NCBI GenBank assembly: GCA_017456645.1 | Contig: JAFTIZ010000017.1 | Span: forward strand, 1-54,840 | Reading direction: 5' to 3' | From: Oscillospiraceae bacterium | Lineage (GTDB): Bacteria; Bacillota; Clostridia; Oscillospirales; Oscillospiraceae | DNA length: 54,840 nucleotides | Shown: positions 15,539 to 25,358 of the stretch, one piece after another | How positions within the stretch are numbered: position 1 is the stretch's first letter | How the letters are laid out: each line of letters opens with the position of its first letter | Notes under the pieces: model-generated | The model's database searches: none | The model's input: the letters and a program-made list of their open reading frames with translations, nothing else | Told to the model about the DNA's origin: nothing | Made by a program: the position numbers and the translations under genes

Positions 15539-18500
15539 ATGGCATCGAACTCTGATTTCTTGACGAAATCCCCGCCGGACATGGCGCAAACGGACGTTTT
15601 GACGGACAAGTCACTCACCCTTACCGCCGATGAAACCGATCGCAGCGGCAGCAACCGCATCCGTATGGATGTGTCCGTCCTGCCGGTCATCAACTATGCC
15701 CTGCAGCAAAACGGTGCCATCGCAATCCAATCCATCACCATCGAAAACATCACCGATACCTCCATCGACGATGTGGACCTTTGCATTACCTCCACACCGG
15801 AGTTTGTCATTCCCTTCACCCGGCATATTGATCAGCTTCCTCCGGGGCAACCGCTGACGATCACCCGTCCCAAGCTAATCCTAAATGCCGATTATCTGGC
15901 CACAATGACGGAAAAGGTCACGGGCGTTGTGCACATCGAACTGCGCAGCAATGAAAATACACTGTATTGCGACAATGTGCAGACCACTGTACTTGCCTTT
16001 GATGAATGGCACGGTCTGGGGCTGTATCCGGAGATGCTTGCAACCTTTGTTACCCCCAACCATCCCCAGCTGGCAAAAATCATTGCCCGCGCAACGGAAT
16101 ATCTGGGTCAGTGGACCGGCGACACCTCCATGGACGGCTACCAATCTCATGATCCCAACCGGGTGCTGAGTCAGGCCGCAGCCATATTTACCGCCATCAA
16201 GGAGCAAGCCATTGCCTATGTGGTCCCCCCTGCCAGCTTTGAGCAGATGGGTCAGCGGGTTCGCCTGTGCGACATGGTGCTGCAGCAGAAGTTGGGTACC
16301 TGTCTGGATCTGACGCTTTTGTACGCCTCTTGTCTGGAGGCTGTGGGTCTGCACCCGCTACTGATCACCACCGTGGGGCACATTTTCACGGGTGTCTGGC
16401 TGGAGGACAAAATGTTCCCGGAATGCGTGCAGGACGATTTCTCTCTGCTCACCAAGCGTCTGGCCTCCGGCGTTAACGAGATCGCCGTCATCGAGACTAC
16501 TTGCGTCACCACCGGTGCAGATCTTTCCTTCGACAATGCACGCACGGCCGGCGAACAAAATCTGGTGAAGAAGCAGGTGGAATACATCATCGATATCCAG
16601 CGCGCCAGAATGAGTCGCATCTCCCCCTTGCCCCAGCGTGTGCAAAACGCCGCCGGCTGGGAGATCATTCACGATACCTCCTTCCGGGAAGAAACCACCG
16701 CCGCGCCCACCAAGCTGGACGATACCATCTACATTTCCCCCGATCTTCAGGATGAGAACCTGCCTAAAAAAGTCCAGTGGGAACGCAAGCTTCTGGATCT
16801 GGGTATGCGCAACACCCTGATCAACCTTCGGCTTACCAAAACTCAGCTGCCGATTCTCACCAACTCTCTGGACGAGCTGGAAAATGCCTTGGCCGACGGC
16901 AGTGACTTTACGATCCTGCCTAAGCCTGTGGATTGGCATCTGGAAACCTTCTCCTTCGAGGCGCTCCATGAAATGGGCGCCGCGGGCATCATCAAAGCGG
17001 AATTTGAAAACAAGCGGCTGCGCTCCGTCTTCACCGATGGTGATCTGCGCAATACCATCAAAGGTCTTTACCGTACCGCAAAAGCCGCGCTGGAGGAAAA
17101 CGGTGCCAACACCCTTTACCTGGCGTTGGGTATGCTTCGCTGGTTTGAAAATCCCCGCAGCACCAAGGCTCGGTACGCCCCCATCATTTTGATCCCCATC
17201 GAGATGATCCGAAAATCCGCAGCCCAGGGCTACGTGATCCGCCTGCGGGACGATGAGCCTCAGATGAATATCACCCTGCTGGAAAAGCTGAAACAGGATT
17301 TCGCCATCGATATCAAAGGCGTAGATCCCCTGCCTGCCGACGAACACGGCATCGATATTCGCCGGGTTTTGACCATTATGCGCAAGGCCGTCATGGAGCA
17401 GGCCCATTGGGATGTGCTGGAAGCGGCCACCATCGGCATTTTCTCCTTCTCCCAGTTCGTAATGTGGAATGACATCCGCAACCGCACCGACGATCTCATG
17501 CGCAATAAGGTGGTTCACAGCCTGATCGATGGCACGCTGTGCTGGGAAGCCCAGCCCCTGGAGATGGGGCAGCGGGTCAATGAAAACGATGTTCTGCTTC
17601 CCATGCCTGCAGATGCCTCTCAGCTCTATGCCATTCAGGCCGCCTGCAGCGGTGAAAGCTTCGTGCTTCACGGCCCTCCCGGCACCGGCAAATCCCAAAC
17701 CATCACCTCCCTGATCGCCAATGCCCTTGCCTGCGGCAAAAGTGTGCTGTTTGTTGCCGAAAAGATGGCTGCGCTGGAGGTCGTTCAAAAGCGTCTGGAC
17801 AGCATCGGCATTGGTCCGTTCTGTCTGGAGCTGCATTCCAATAAATCCAAGAAGCGCGATGTTCTGGAGCAGCTTCGTCAAGCTTCCGAGGTTACCAAAA
17901 CCAAAACCGCCGAGGAATATGCCGCCAAGGCCAAGCAGCTGTCCACCCTTCGCGGTGAGTTAGATGCCTACGTGCAGCAGCTGCATAAAACCCTTAACTG
18001 CGGCAGCGATCTGTATGCTCTGATCAGCCAGTACGAGCAGTATAAGGATGCTGCGGATATCGCCGCCTTTGACCGGAGCTTTATTCAAAGCCTGACCCCG
18101 CCTGCGCTGGAGCAGCATCAGCTGCTCATTGAGCGCATGATCGCCGCCGCCCGGGAGGCAGGTCACCCCCACGGTCATCCGCTGCAGCGGATCGCCTGCA
18201 CCCAGTATACCCAGAATCTGCGCAGCAGCTTACAGGTCACCGTGGATGCCTATGTGCAGCAGCTGGAGCGCATCCGCGGCTATGTATCACAGCTAACCGA
18301 CACGCTCGGCTGCATTCAGCCCGATTGCTACGAAGCATTGCAGGAATTGAGCAGTGTTGCCTCCTACATGGGCTGCTGGTACGATATGCCCGCCCCATGG
18401 ACGCAGACCACCTTCCCCCAGCTGTATTTTGACGAGGTTGCCCAGCTGGCGCAGCACTCCACCGCCGCAAATGCACTGGAGCAGCAGCTGCTTCAGACCT

Positions 18501-21424
18501 TTGACCCCAGCTTCCTGAATTTGGACGGCGCTCAGCTGTTCGGCGAATATACCCAAACAGCCGCAAAATGGTTCCTGCCCAAGCTGTTTGGCATGAATAA
18601 GCTCACCAAGATCCTGCGTGCCTACGCCAAAGCTCCGGTGGATAAGACGGCTGTCCAGGGTCACATCACCGCCCTGCGGGATTATCAGTACCAGAGCAAG
18701 TCCGCTGCCCAGCTGCTCCAAAAATACGGTCAGGATCTGGGAGCCCTCTATTGCGGCAAGGCTACGGATTGGCAAAGGATCGGTCAGCTGGCCTCCACAG
18801 CCCAAACCGCCGCTCAGGCACTGTTCCAGCTGTTCGGTGACTACTCTGTCATGCATGGGCATTGCGGCAAGCCGGAGCTTCAGGAAACCGTCCAATACCT
18901 TTCCGGTGAGTTTGCAGCCTTCTGTCAGGCCAAAACCACCTTCGACACTCTGCTGAATATCGCAGCGCAGACCGAGGAAAACTGGCTGGACGGCCAGCTT
19001 GCCTTGTGCCGCACGGTTCTGTCCCATGCCGACGGCTTGAAGGAATGGATTGCCTTCGTAGCCGCCGCCGAGGAGGCCAAACGTCTTGGCCTTGCCAACG
19101 TGGTCGACAGCTACCGAGCCGGCGCAGCTCACGACGACATTTTCCCCGCTTACAAGAAAGCCTTGCTTCATGGGCTGATCTGTAATGCCATCGATGAAAG
19201 CAGCACCCTGAACCGCTTCTCCGGCGCTGTGTTCAACAAGAAGATCGAACAGTTCAAGCGCATGGATCAGGAGTGGACGCTGCTCTCCCAGCAGGAGATC
19301 TACTGCCGGCTGGCCAGTAAGGTTCCCAACTTCACCACCGAAGCTGCCAACAGCTCCGAGCTGGGCATTCTGCAGCGTTGCATCAAGAGTGGCGGCAGGG
19401 GCACCAGCATCCGCAAGCTGTTTGACCAGATTCCCAATCTGCTTCCCCGACTGTGTCCGTGTATGCTCATGAGCCCCATTTCCGCGGCGCAGTTCCTGGA
19501 TCCCAAGCGAGAGCCCTTCGATATCGTCGTGTTTGACGAAGCCTCTCAGCTGCCCACCTGCAAGGCGGTTGGTGTGCTGGCCAGAGGCAAGGATGCCATC
19601 ATCGTCGGCGATCCCAAGCAGATGCCCCCCACCTCCTTCTTCGCAACCAATTCCGTAGACGAGGACAATCTGGATCTGGAGGATCTGGAGAGCATTCTGG
19701 ACGATTGTCTGGCGCTGAATATGCCTCAGTCCCACCTGCTGTGGCATTACCGCAGCCGCCACGAGAGCCTCATCGCCTTCAGCAACAGCCAGTTCTATGA
19801 AAACAAGCTGTTCACCTTCCCCTCTGTTAACGATCGGGAATCCAAGGTGCAGCTGGTGCAGGTAGACGGCGTGTTTGACCGTGGCAAAACTCGCACGAAC
19901 AAGGCCGAAGCCCAGGCTGTCATCGAAGAGATCAAGCGCAGATATGCAGATCCCCAGCTATCCCGGCAAAGCATCGGTATCGTCACCTTCAACATTTCCC
20001 AGCAACACCTGATCGACGACCTGCTCACGCAGGCCTGCGCCCAGAATCCGGAGCTGGAAAAGTGGGCCTTCGGCGCAGACGAGCCGCTGTTCATCAAAAA
20101 TCTTGAAAATGTTCAGGGTGATGAGCGGGATGTCATTCTGTTCTCCATCGGCTTTGGTCCTGACGAGAACGGCAAGCTCTATATGAACTTTGGCCCCCTG
20201 AACCGGGATGGTGGCTGGCGGCGATTGAACGTTGCTGTATCCCGTGCCCGGTGCGAGATGATGGTCTTCTCCACCCTGCGTGCCGATCAGCTGGATCTGA
20301 ACCGCACCAAGGCCGAGGGCGTTGCCGCCTTGCGCAGTTTCCTGGAATACGCCCAGGGCAAGCCCATGGCGCTGGAAGAAACCTCGGTTCAGCAGCAGAC
20401 CAGCTGCGACGGCATTGCCAGCGCCATCTGCAAAGCGCTGGAGGAAAAGGGTTATGAAACCGACCTGTCGGTAGGTCGCTCGGAGTACCGCATTGACATC
20501 GGCATTATCGATCCTGCCAAGCCGGATCAGTACATTCTTGGCATTATGCTCGACGGTGCCGGTTACGGTGCGGCCAAGACCACTCGCGACCGGGAGATCG
20601 CGCAGATCAGCGTGCTGAACGGTCTAGGCTGGAATATCCTGCGTGTCTGGAGCATGGACTGGTGGGATAACAGCGAAAAGGAGCTTAAGCGCATTTTCAA
20701 AAAACTGAAGGACATCCAAAGCGGCGCTGACCAACCGCAGAGCGAGCCGCCGAAGCCGGAGCCTCCGGCTAAGCCCCTGAGCGAACGGCCTGCCATTACG
20801 CCCACACCGGCAGCGCCGAAAACCGCACCGGCTTATCAGGCCGCGGTTCTCCCGGTCCAATCGCTGTCCGCAGAGGAATTTACCGCCCCGGCACACCAGC
20901 GTGGCATCAAAAGCAAGCTGGAGCAGGTGATTCAGTCCGAGGCTCCCATCGGCCTGCCTCTTCTGACCAAACGGGTCGTACAGAGCTATGGCATCACCCG
21001 TGCCGGCAGCCGGATTCAGAGTCATGTGACGGCCATATTGAATAAGCTGAACCTGAAAACCACCGTGCAGGAGGAGATCGTCTTCTACTGGGGCAAAAAG
21101 CAGGATCCCAACACCTATCCGCTCTTGCGTATCAACGGCAATGATGGCAACCACCGGGATGTTCGGGACGTGCCCGTGCAGGAGGTGGCAAATGCCATCT
21201 ACACAGTCCTTTACGAGCAGGTCAGCATGGCGCAGGAAGATCTGCTGCGGGAGACCGCCAAAAAGCTGGGATATACCCGTCTGGGCGGAAATGTCTTGTC
21301 GGTTCTGGCTCTGGGCATTCGGTATGCTCAGGATCAGGGTGGCATCGTCACCGGCAGCAACGGTGCTTTTGTCCTTTCCGATGTCGGCACCGCTCGTGCC
21401 GAGGCAACACTTCAATCCTTCTAA
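15539..21424 (+). CDS. Transglutaminase-like / DUF4011 / SF1 helicase / Vsr-type nuclease protein
   Basis: A 1961-residue protein. Residues about 40-150 look like a beta-sandwich. A transglutaminase-like domain follows, with Cys255 (LGTCLDLT), His281 (VGHIFTG) and an Asp near 290. DUF4011 starts at RKLLDLGMRNTLINLRL, near 420. The superfamily-1 helicase has Walker A GPPGTGKS at 712-719, DE at 1333-1334 (VVFDEASQ), GDPKQMPP and the late motif NVAVSRAR. Next is a Vsr/MTES-like nuclease fold (EYRIDIGIIDP near 1650, then TRDREIAQISVLNGLGWNILRVWS), and a DUF3320-like domain at about 1795-1850. DUF4011-helicase-Vsr proteins are reported as single-gene anti-phage systems (Hhe, from memory); defence is inferred here. 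The ATG at 15539 has AGGAGG; it is monocistronic. Confidence 0.88.
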   Translation: MASNSDFLTKSPPDMAQTDVLTDKSLTLTADETDRSGSNRIRMDVSVLPVINYALQQNGAIAIQSITIENITDTSIDDVDLCITSTPEFVIPFTRHIDQLPPGQPLTITRPKLILNADYLATMTEKVTGVVHIELRSNENTLYCDNVQTTVLAFDEWHGLGLYPEMLATFVTPNHPQLAKIIARATEYLGQWTGDTSMDGYQSHDPNRVLSQAAAIFTAIKEQAIAYVVPPASFEQMGQRVRLCDMVLQQKLGTCLDLTLLYASCLEAVGLHPLLITTVGHIFTGVWLEDKMFPECVQDDFSLLTKRLASGVNEIAVIETTCVTTGADLSFDNARTAGEQNLVKKQVEYIIDIQRARMSRISPLPQRVQNAAGWEIIHDTSFREETTAAPTKLDDTIYISPDLQDENLPKKVQWERKLLDLGMRNTLINLRLTKTQLPILTNSLDELENALADGSDFTILPKPVDWHLETFSFEALHEMGAAGIIKAEFENKRLRSVFTDGDLRNTIKGLYRTAKAALEENGANTLYLALGMLRWFENPRSTKARYAPIILIPIEMIRKSAAQGYVIRLRDDEPQMNITLLEKLKQDFAIDIKGVDPLPADEHGIDIRRVLTIMRKAVMEQAHWDVLEAATIGIFSFSQFVMWNDIRNRTDDLMRNKVVHSLIDGTLCWEAQPLEMGQRVNENDVLLPMPADASQLYAIQAACSGESFVLHGPPGTGKSQTITSLIANALACGKSVLFVAEKMAALEVVQKRLDSIGIGPFCLELHSNKSKKRDVLEQLRQASEVTKTKTAEEYAAKAKQLSTLRGELDAYVQQLHKTLNCGSDLYALISQYEQYKDAADIAAFDRSFIQSLTPPALEQHQLLIERMIAAAREAGHPHGHPLQRIACTQYTQNLRSSLQVTVDAYVQQLERIRGYVSQLTDTLGCIQPDCYEALQELSSVASYMGCWYDMPAPWTQTTFPQLYFDEVAQLAQHSTAANALEQQLLQTFDPSFLNLDGAQLFGEYTQTAAKWFLPKLFGMNKLTKILRAYAKAPVDKTAVQGHITALRDYQYQSKSAAQLLQKYGQDLGALYCGKATDWQRIGQLASTAQTAAQALFQLFGDYSVMHGHCGKPELQETVQYLSGEFAAFCQAKTTFDTLLNIAAQTEENWLDGQLALCRTVLSHADGLKEWIAFVAAAEEAKRLGLANVVDSYRAGAAHDDIFPAYKKALLHGLICNAIDESSTLNRFSGAVFNKKIEQFKRMDQEWTLLSQQEIYCRLASKVPNFTTEAANSSELGILQRCIKSGGRGTSIRKLFDQIPNLLPRLCPCMLMSPISAAQFLDPKREPFDIVVFDEASQLPTCKAVGVLARGKDAIIVGDPKQMPPTSFFATNSVDEDNLDLEDLESILDDCLALNMPQSHLLWHYRSRHESLIAFSNSQFYENKLFTFPSVNDRESKVQLVQVDGVFDRGKTRTNKAEAQAVIEEIKRRYADPQLSRQSIGIVTFNISQQHLIDDLLTQACAQNPELEKWAFGADEPLFIKNLENVQGDERDVILFSIGFGPDENGKLYMNFGPLNRDGGWRRLNVAVSRARCEMMVFSTLRADQLDLNRTKAEGVAALRSFLEYAQGKPMALEETSVQQQTSCDGIASAICKALEEKGYETDLSVGRSEYRIDIGIIDPAKPDQYILGIMLDGAGYGAAKTTRDREIAQISVLNGLGWNILRVWSMDWWDNSEKELKRIFKKLKDIQSGADQPQSEPPKPEPPAKPLSERPAITPTPAAPKTAPAYQAAVLPVQSLSAEEFTAPAHQRGIKSKLEQVIQSEAPIGLPLLTKRVVQSYGITRAGSRIQSHVTAILNKLNLKTTVQEEIVFYWGKKQDPNTYPLLRINGNDGNHRDVRDVPVQEVANAIYTVLYEQVSMAQEDLLRETAKKLGYTRLGGNVLSVLALGIRYAQDQGGIVTGSNGAFVLSDVGTARAEATLQSF

Positions 21425-21441
21425 CCGCAACTTCCATTAAC

Positions 21442-21479
21442 AAAACGCATCCAAACCCTTTGGTTTGGATGCGTTTTTT
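21442..21479. terminator. Terminator after the helicase gene, bidirectional
   Basis: AAAACGCATCCAAACC pairs with GGTTTGGATGCGTTTT around CTTT and ends in a T run; A-rich sequence on the left allows use from the minus strand. It resembles the terminator at 15366. Confidence 0.9.
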
Positions 21480-21480
21480 A

Positions 21481-22060
21481 TCAGATCTTAAGAAACCGCC
21501 GAGTCACTTCCACCACCCGATCCAGCTCCCCCGGATTTTTGAAGCGATGATCTGCTCCGTCTATGATGTGCAGATAAACATCGCCATGTCCGGCAGCAAA
21601 GCCTTCAATGACCGAAGGGGGCACGATATCATCCCGATCGCCATGCACGATCAGCAACGGTCGTGCAAACTGTTTTTCCAGCAGGTTTTCTTCGCCCTGC
21701 AGTTCCTCATAAAAACCATAGGGCAGCCGGATCGGCCTCTCGGAGCCGCACAAAACTTGTGGCAAAAATGCTTTTTTCGGCATCGGGATACCGCTCCCTG
21801 ACATACTGCGCCACCGCCAGAAGATCCTCCTTGCAGTTTTCCACCGTGAGCTTATCCTCAGCCACAGGACTTGCGCCATGCGCCGGAAAATAGAAACAAA
21901 GGAGCGCCACGCCATTGTCGCAAGCAAGCGCCAGCTTCTCCAGCATAGAGCTTTCCTTGTCCCCGGCAAAGCCGTGAACACCGTATCACATTGTCGTACC
22001 CCCACAAATATTTCTTCCGCCGGCATTCCTATCGACTCTTCGCGCGTCCTGCGCTTCTAG
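21481..22060 (-). pseudogene. Decayed alpha/beta hydrolase
   Basis: Pieces of a serine alpha/beta hydrolase lie in different frames. Reading on the minus strand, one frame gives FQLEAQDARR, an in-frame TGA, then YGVHGFAGDKESSMLEKL (oxyanion HGFAGDK) and on to EKSIFATSF, where the nucleophile Ser motif is expected. There the frame is lost, and the segment that should hold GG plus the cap region is missing. Another frame resumes with GFYEELQGEENLLEKQF, then HGDRDDIVPPSV (catalytic Asp) and DGADHRFKNPGEL (catalytic His). At least one stop, one frameshift and one deletion are needed, so no functional product is expected. A TATAAT box remains upstream near 22080. Confidence 0.8.
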
Positions 22061-22119
22061 CTGAAAATTGATGTGCTTTCATTATAGCGCATCTGCCAGC
22101 AAACCGCAAGAAAGCATAC

Positions 22120-22147
22120 AATCCGCCCGAATTGTTTCGGGCGGATT
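22120..22147 (-). terminator. Hairpin downstream of the beta-flower-like gene
   Basis: A perfect 12-base-pair stem (AATCCGCCCGAA with TTCGGGCGGATT, loop TTGT) lies about 50 bases past the stop of the gene at 22199-22531. The T run is better on the plus strand, so its direction is uncertain. Confidence 0.55.
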
Positions 22148-22198
22148 TTGTATTCGGTTAAGCAATTTGTCCTTGATGGCAAGCTTATGTTGTAAGCA

Positions 22199-22531
22199 TT
22201 ATCTTAATAAAAGAATACAGGCTGCTCCACCTATCTTCGTGGGAGCACCTTCGACTCGACCAATGCAGCTATAGCCGTAGGCGCTGTTGTAGATCTTGCC
22301 GTCACTTTCGACTCTTCCGACGCAATTGTAGCCGTAGGCGCTGTCATAAACTCTGCCGTCACTCTCGACTCTACCGACACAGTTGTAGCCGTAGGCGCTG
22401 TTGTAAACTCTGCCGTCATTTTCAACTCTGCCGACACAGTTGTAACCGTAGGCGCTGTCATAGACCTTGCCATCGTTTTCAATTCTGCCAATGCAGGTGT
22501 AGCCGTATGCACTATTATAAATATTTGCCAT
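22199..22531 (-). CDS. Five-repeat beta-flower-like small protein
   Basis: A 110-residue protein built almost entirely of five tandem 19-residue repeats with consensus VYDSAYGYNCVGRVESDG. Each repeat has one Cys, an invariant SAYGY and a GR(V/I)E turn. The last repeat runs into a short Gly/Ala and Leu-rich tail. The pattern (tyrosine strand, turn, hydrophobic strand, Asp-Gly turn) resembles 4-fold beta-flower domains, but with five blades and regular cysteines; this assignment is inference. There is no signal peptide. The start at 22531 is chosen because GGAGGT lies 7 bases upstream; another ATG at 22538 is out of frame. Function unknown. Confidence 0.75.
   Translation of the reverse strand: MANIYNSAYGYTCIGRIENDGKVYDSAYGYNCVGRVENDGRVYNSAYGYNCVGRVESDGRVYDSAYGYNCVGRVESDGKIYNSAYGYSCIGRVEGAPTKIGGAACILLLR
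22250..22530 (-). repeat. Five 57-bp coding tandem repeats
   Basis: DNA units of 57 bases encode the 19-residue repeats of the preceding entry. Units two to four are nearly identical at the DNA level, suggesting recent expansion or homogenisation. Confidence 0.85.
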
Positions 22532-22664
22532 TTGCCATACCTCCAGCTTTTTTATCACGGCTTAAGCCGTATATTTATTATAAATTGACATTCAATACCT
22601 TGTCAAGCCCCGGTTCGACTTTCGCATCATTCTGCGTTCATGATGAATGGTGTCAAACTCGCCC

Positions 22665-22706
22665 AAAAATATGATCCCTCTGCCGATTTATCAGCAGAGG
22701 GATCAT
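22665..22706 (-). terminator. Terminator of ppdK
   Basis: A 13-base-pair stem (ATGATCCCTCTGC with GCAGAGGGATCAT) followed on the minus strand by a T run (plus-strand AAAAAT at 22665-22670). Confidence 0.9.
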
Positions 22707-22733
22707 TTCGATCTGTCGATCTAATTTCTTAGA

Positions 22734-25358
22734 TTAGCCCTTAATAGCAGCCTGAGCGGCGGCCAGACGGGCGATGGGCACACGGAAGGGAGAGCAGGAC
22801 ACGTAGTCCAGGCCGATCTTGTGGCAGAACTCAACGGAGACAGGGTCGCCGCCGTGCTCGCCGCAGATGCCGTAGTGCAGCTGCTTGCCGGAAGCCTTGC
22901 CCTTGGACACGGCCATCTCCATCAGCATGCCGACACCGTTCTGGTCCAGCTTAGCGAAGGGATCGTTCTCGTAGATCTTGCTCTCGTAGTAAGCATTCAG
23001 GAACTTACCGGCGTCGTCACGGCTAAAGCCGAAGGTCATCTGAGTCAGGTCATTGGTGCCGAAGCAGAAGAACTCAGCCTCCTTGGCAACCTCGTCAGCG
23101 GTCAGGCAGGCACGGGGGATCTCGATCATGGTGCCGACTTCGTACTTCAGCTCGATGCCGGCAGCGGCGATCTCAGCGTCAGCGGTCTTGACCACGACAT
23201 CCTTAACGTACTTCAGCTCCTTCACGTCGCCAACCAGGGGGATCATGATCTCGGGAACATTGTTCCACTCGGGATGACGCTTGGCAACAGCGATGGCGGC
23301 GCGGATAACGGCCTTGGTCTGCATAGCGGCGATCTCGGGATAGGTGACGCTCAGACGGCAGCCACGGTGACCCATCATGGGGTTGAACTCATGCAGAGAA
23401 GCGATGATGTCCTTGATCTGCTGAACGGTCTTGCCCTGAGTGGCAGCCAGAGCGGCGATGTCCTCCTCGGTGGTGGGCACGAACTCATGCAGGGGGGGAT
23501 CCAGGAAACGGATGCAAACGGGCATGCCCTCCATGGCCTCGTACAGGCCCTCGAAGTCAGCCTGCTGCATAGGCATGATCTTAGCCAGAGCGGCCTCGCG
23601 CTCCTCAACGGTGTCGGAGCAGATCATCTCACGGAAAGCGCCGATACGGCCTTCCTCGAAGAACATATGCTCGGTACGGCACAGGCCGATGCCCTCAGCG
23701 CCCAGCTGACGGGCCTTGATGGCGTCACGGGGAGAGTCGGCATTGGTGCGGACCTTCAGGCGGCGGTACTGGTCAGCCCAGCCCATGATGCGACCGAACT
23801 CGCCGGCGATCTCGGCGTCCTTGGTCTCGATGAGGCCGTCATAGATGTTACCGGTAGAGCCGTCCAGGGACAGATAATCGCCCTCGACGAAGGTCTTGCC
23901 GGCCAGAACGAACTTCTTGTTCTCCTCGTCCATCTTGATCTCGGTGCAGCCGGAAACACAGCAGGTGCCCATGCCACGAGCAACGACAGCGGCGTGAGAG
24001 GTCATGCCGCCACGGACGGTCAGGATGCCCTGAGCGGCCATCATGCCCTCGATATCCTCGGGGGAAGTCTCCAGACGAACCAGAACGACCTTCTCGCCAC
24101 GCTCAGCCCAGGTCTTGGCGTCCTCAGCAGTGAAGACGATCTTGCCGCAAGCGGCGCCGGGGGAAGCAGGCAGAGCCTTGCCGATGGGAGTAGCGGCCTT
24201 CAGAGCCTTGGAGTCGAACTGGGGATGCAGCAGGGTGTCCAGGTTACGGGGATCGATCATGGAAACGGCCTTCTTCTCGTCGATCATGCCCTCGTCCACC
24301 AGATCGCAAGCGATCTTCAGAGCGGCAGGAGCGGTACGCTTGCCGTTACGGGTCTGCAGCATGTACAGCTTGCCGTTCTCAACGGTGAACTCCATGTCCT
24401 GCATATCACGGTAGTGATCCTCCAGAATGGAGCAGACCTTCTGGAACTGAGCAAAAGCCTCGGGGAACTTCTCAGCCATCTCGGAGATGGGCATGGGAGT
24501 ACGGACGCCGGCGACGACGTCTTCGCCCTGAGCATTGGTCAGGAACTCGCCCATCAGGCCACGCTTACCGGTGGCGGGGTCACGGGTAAAGGCAACGCCG
24601 GTGCCGCAATCGTCGCCCATGTTGCCGAAGGCCATGGACTGAACGTTGACAGCGGTACCCCAGGAGTAGGGGATGTCGTTCTCGCGGCGGTAGATGTTAG
24701 CACGGGGATTGTCCCAGCTGCGGAAAACAGCCTGAACAGCGCCCATCAGCTGCTCCTTGGGATCGGTGGGGAAATCGGCACCGATCTTGCTCTTGTACTC
24801 AGCCTTGAACTGGTTAGCCAGCTCCTTCAGATCGTCAGCGGTCAGATCAACGTCCTGAGTGACACCCTTCTTCTCCTTCATCTCGTCGATGAGGGCCTCG
24901 AAGTACTTCTTGCCGACCTCCATAACGACGTCGGAGTACATCTGGATGAAGCGGCGGTAGCAGTCGTAAGCCCAGCGGGGGTTGCCGGACTTGGCAGCCA
25001 TAACTTCAACAACGTCCTCGTTCAGACCCAGGTTCAGGATGGTATCCATCATGCCGGGCATGGAGGCACGGGCGCCGGAACGGACGGAGACCAGCAGAGG
25101 ATTCTCCTTGTCACCGAACTTCTTGCCGGTGATGGCTTCCAGCTTGTCGACGTACTCCATGATCTCAGCCTGGATATCGGCATTGATCTGGCGGCCGTCT
25201 TCGTAGTACTGAGTGCAGGCTTCGGTGGAGATGGTGAAACCCTGAGGGACAGGCAGACCGATGTTGGTCATTTCAGCCAGGTTGGCACCCTTACCGCCCA
25301 GCAGCTCACGCATGGAGCCGTTGCCTTCGGTAAACAGGTAAACATACTTGTGAGACAT
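22734..25358 (-). CDS. ppdK: Pyruvate, phosphate dikinase
   Basis: An 874-residue protein of normal family length. It interconverts pyruvate + ATP + Pi with PEP + AMP + PPi, usually in the glycolytic or gluconeogenic PEP node of anaerobes. The N-terminal nucleotide-binding domain has GGKGANLAEM and VSVRSGARASMPGMMDTILN. The central phosphohistidine domain carries GGMTSHAAVVARGMG, with the catalytic His. The C-terminal PEP/pyruvate barrel ends with GICGEHGGDP. Codon use is strongly biased, fitting high expression. The TATACT promoter lies 90 bases upstream. It is monocistronic, with its own terminator. Confidence 0.98.
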   Translation of the reverse strand: MSHKYVYLFTEGNGSMRELLGGKGANLAEMTNIGLPVPQGFTISTEACTQYYEDGRQINADIQAEIMEYVDKLEAITGKKFGDKENPLLVSVRSGARASMPGMMDTILNLGLNEDVVEVMAAKSGNPRWAYDCYRRFIQMYSDVVMEVGKKYFEALIDEMKEKKGVTQDVDLTADDLKELANQFKAEYKSKIGADFPTDPKEQLMGAVQAVFRSWDNPRANIYRRENDIPYSWGTAVNVQSMAFGNMGDDCGTGVAFTRDPATGKRGLMGEFLTNAQGEDVVAGVRTPMPISEMAEKFPEAFAQFQKVCSILEDHYRDMQDMEFTVENGKLYMLQTRNGKRTAPAALKIACDLVDEGMIDEKKAVSMIDPRNLDTLLHPQFDSKALKAATPIGKALPASPGAACGKIVFTAEDAKTWAERGEKVVLVRLETSPEDIEGMMAAQGILTVRGGMTSHAAVVARGMGTCCVSGCTEIKMDEENKKFVLAGKTFVEGDYLSLDGSTGNIYDGLIETKDAEIAGEFGRIMGWADQYRRLKVRTNADSPRDAIKARQLGAEGIGLCRTEHMFFEEGRIGAFREMICSDTVEEREAALAKIMPMQQADFEGLYEAMEGMPVCIRFLDPPLHEFVPTTEEDIAALAATQGKTVQQIKDIIASLHEFNPMMGHRGCRLSVTYPEIAAMQTKAVIRAAIAVAKRHPEWNNVPEIMIPLVGDVKELKYVKDVVVKTADAEIAAAGIELKYEVGTMIEIPRACLTADEVAKEAEFFCFGTNDLTQMTFGFSRDDAGKFLNAYYESKIYENDPFAKLDQNGVGMLMEMAVSKGKASGKQLHYGICGEHGGDPVSVEFCHKIGLDYVSCSPFRVPIARLAAAQAAIKG

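Noticed and set aside
22250..22530. Regular 57-base repeats considered as a CRISPR array
   Set aside because: There are no unique spacers; the units are in one coding frame and encode a repeat protein.
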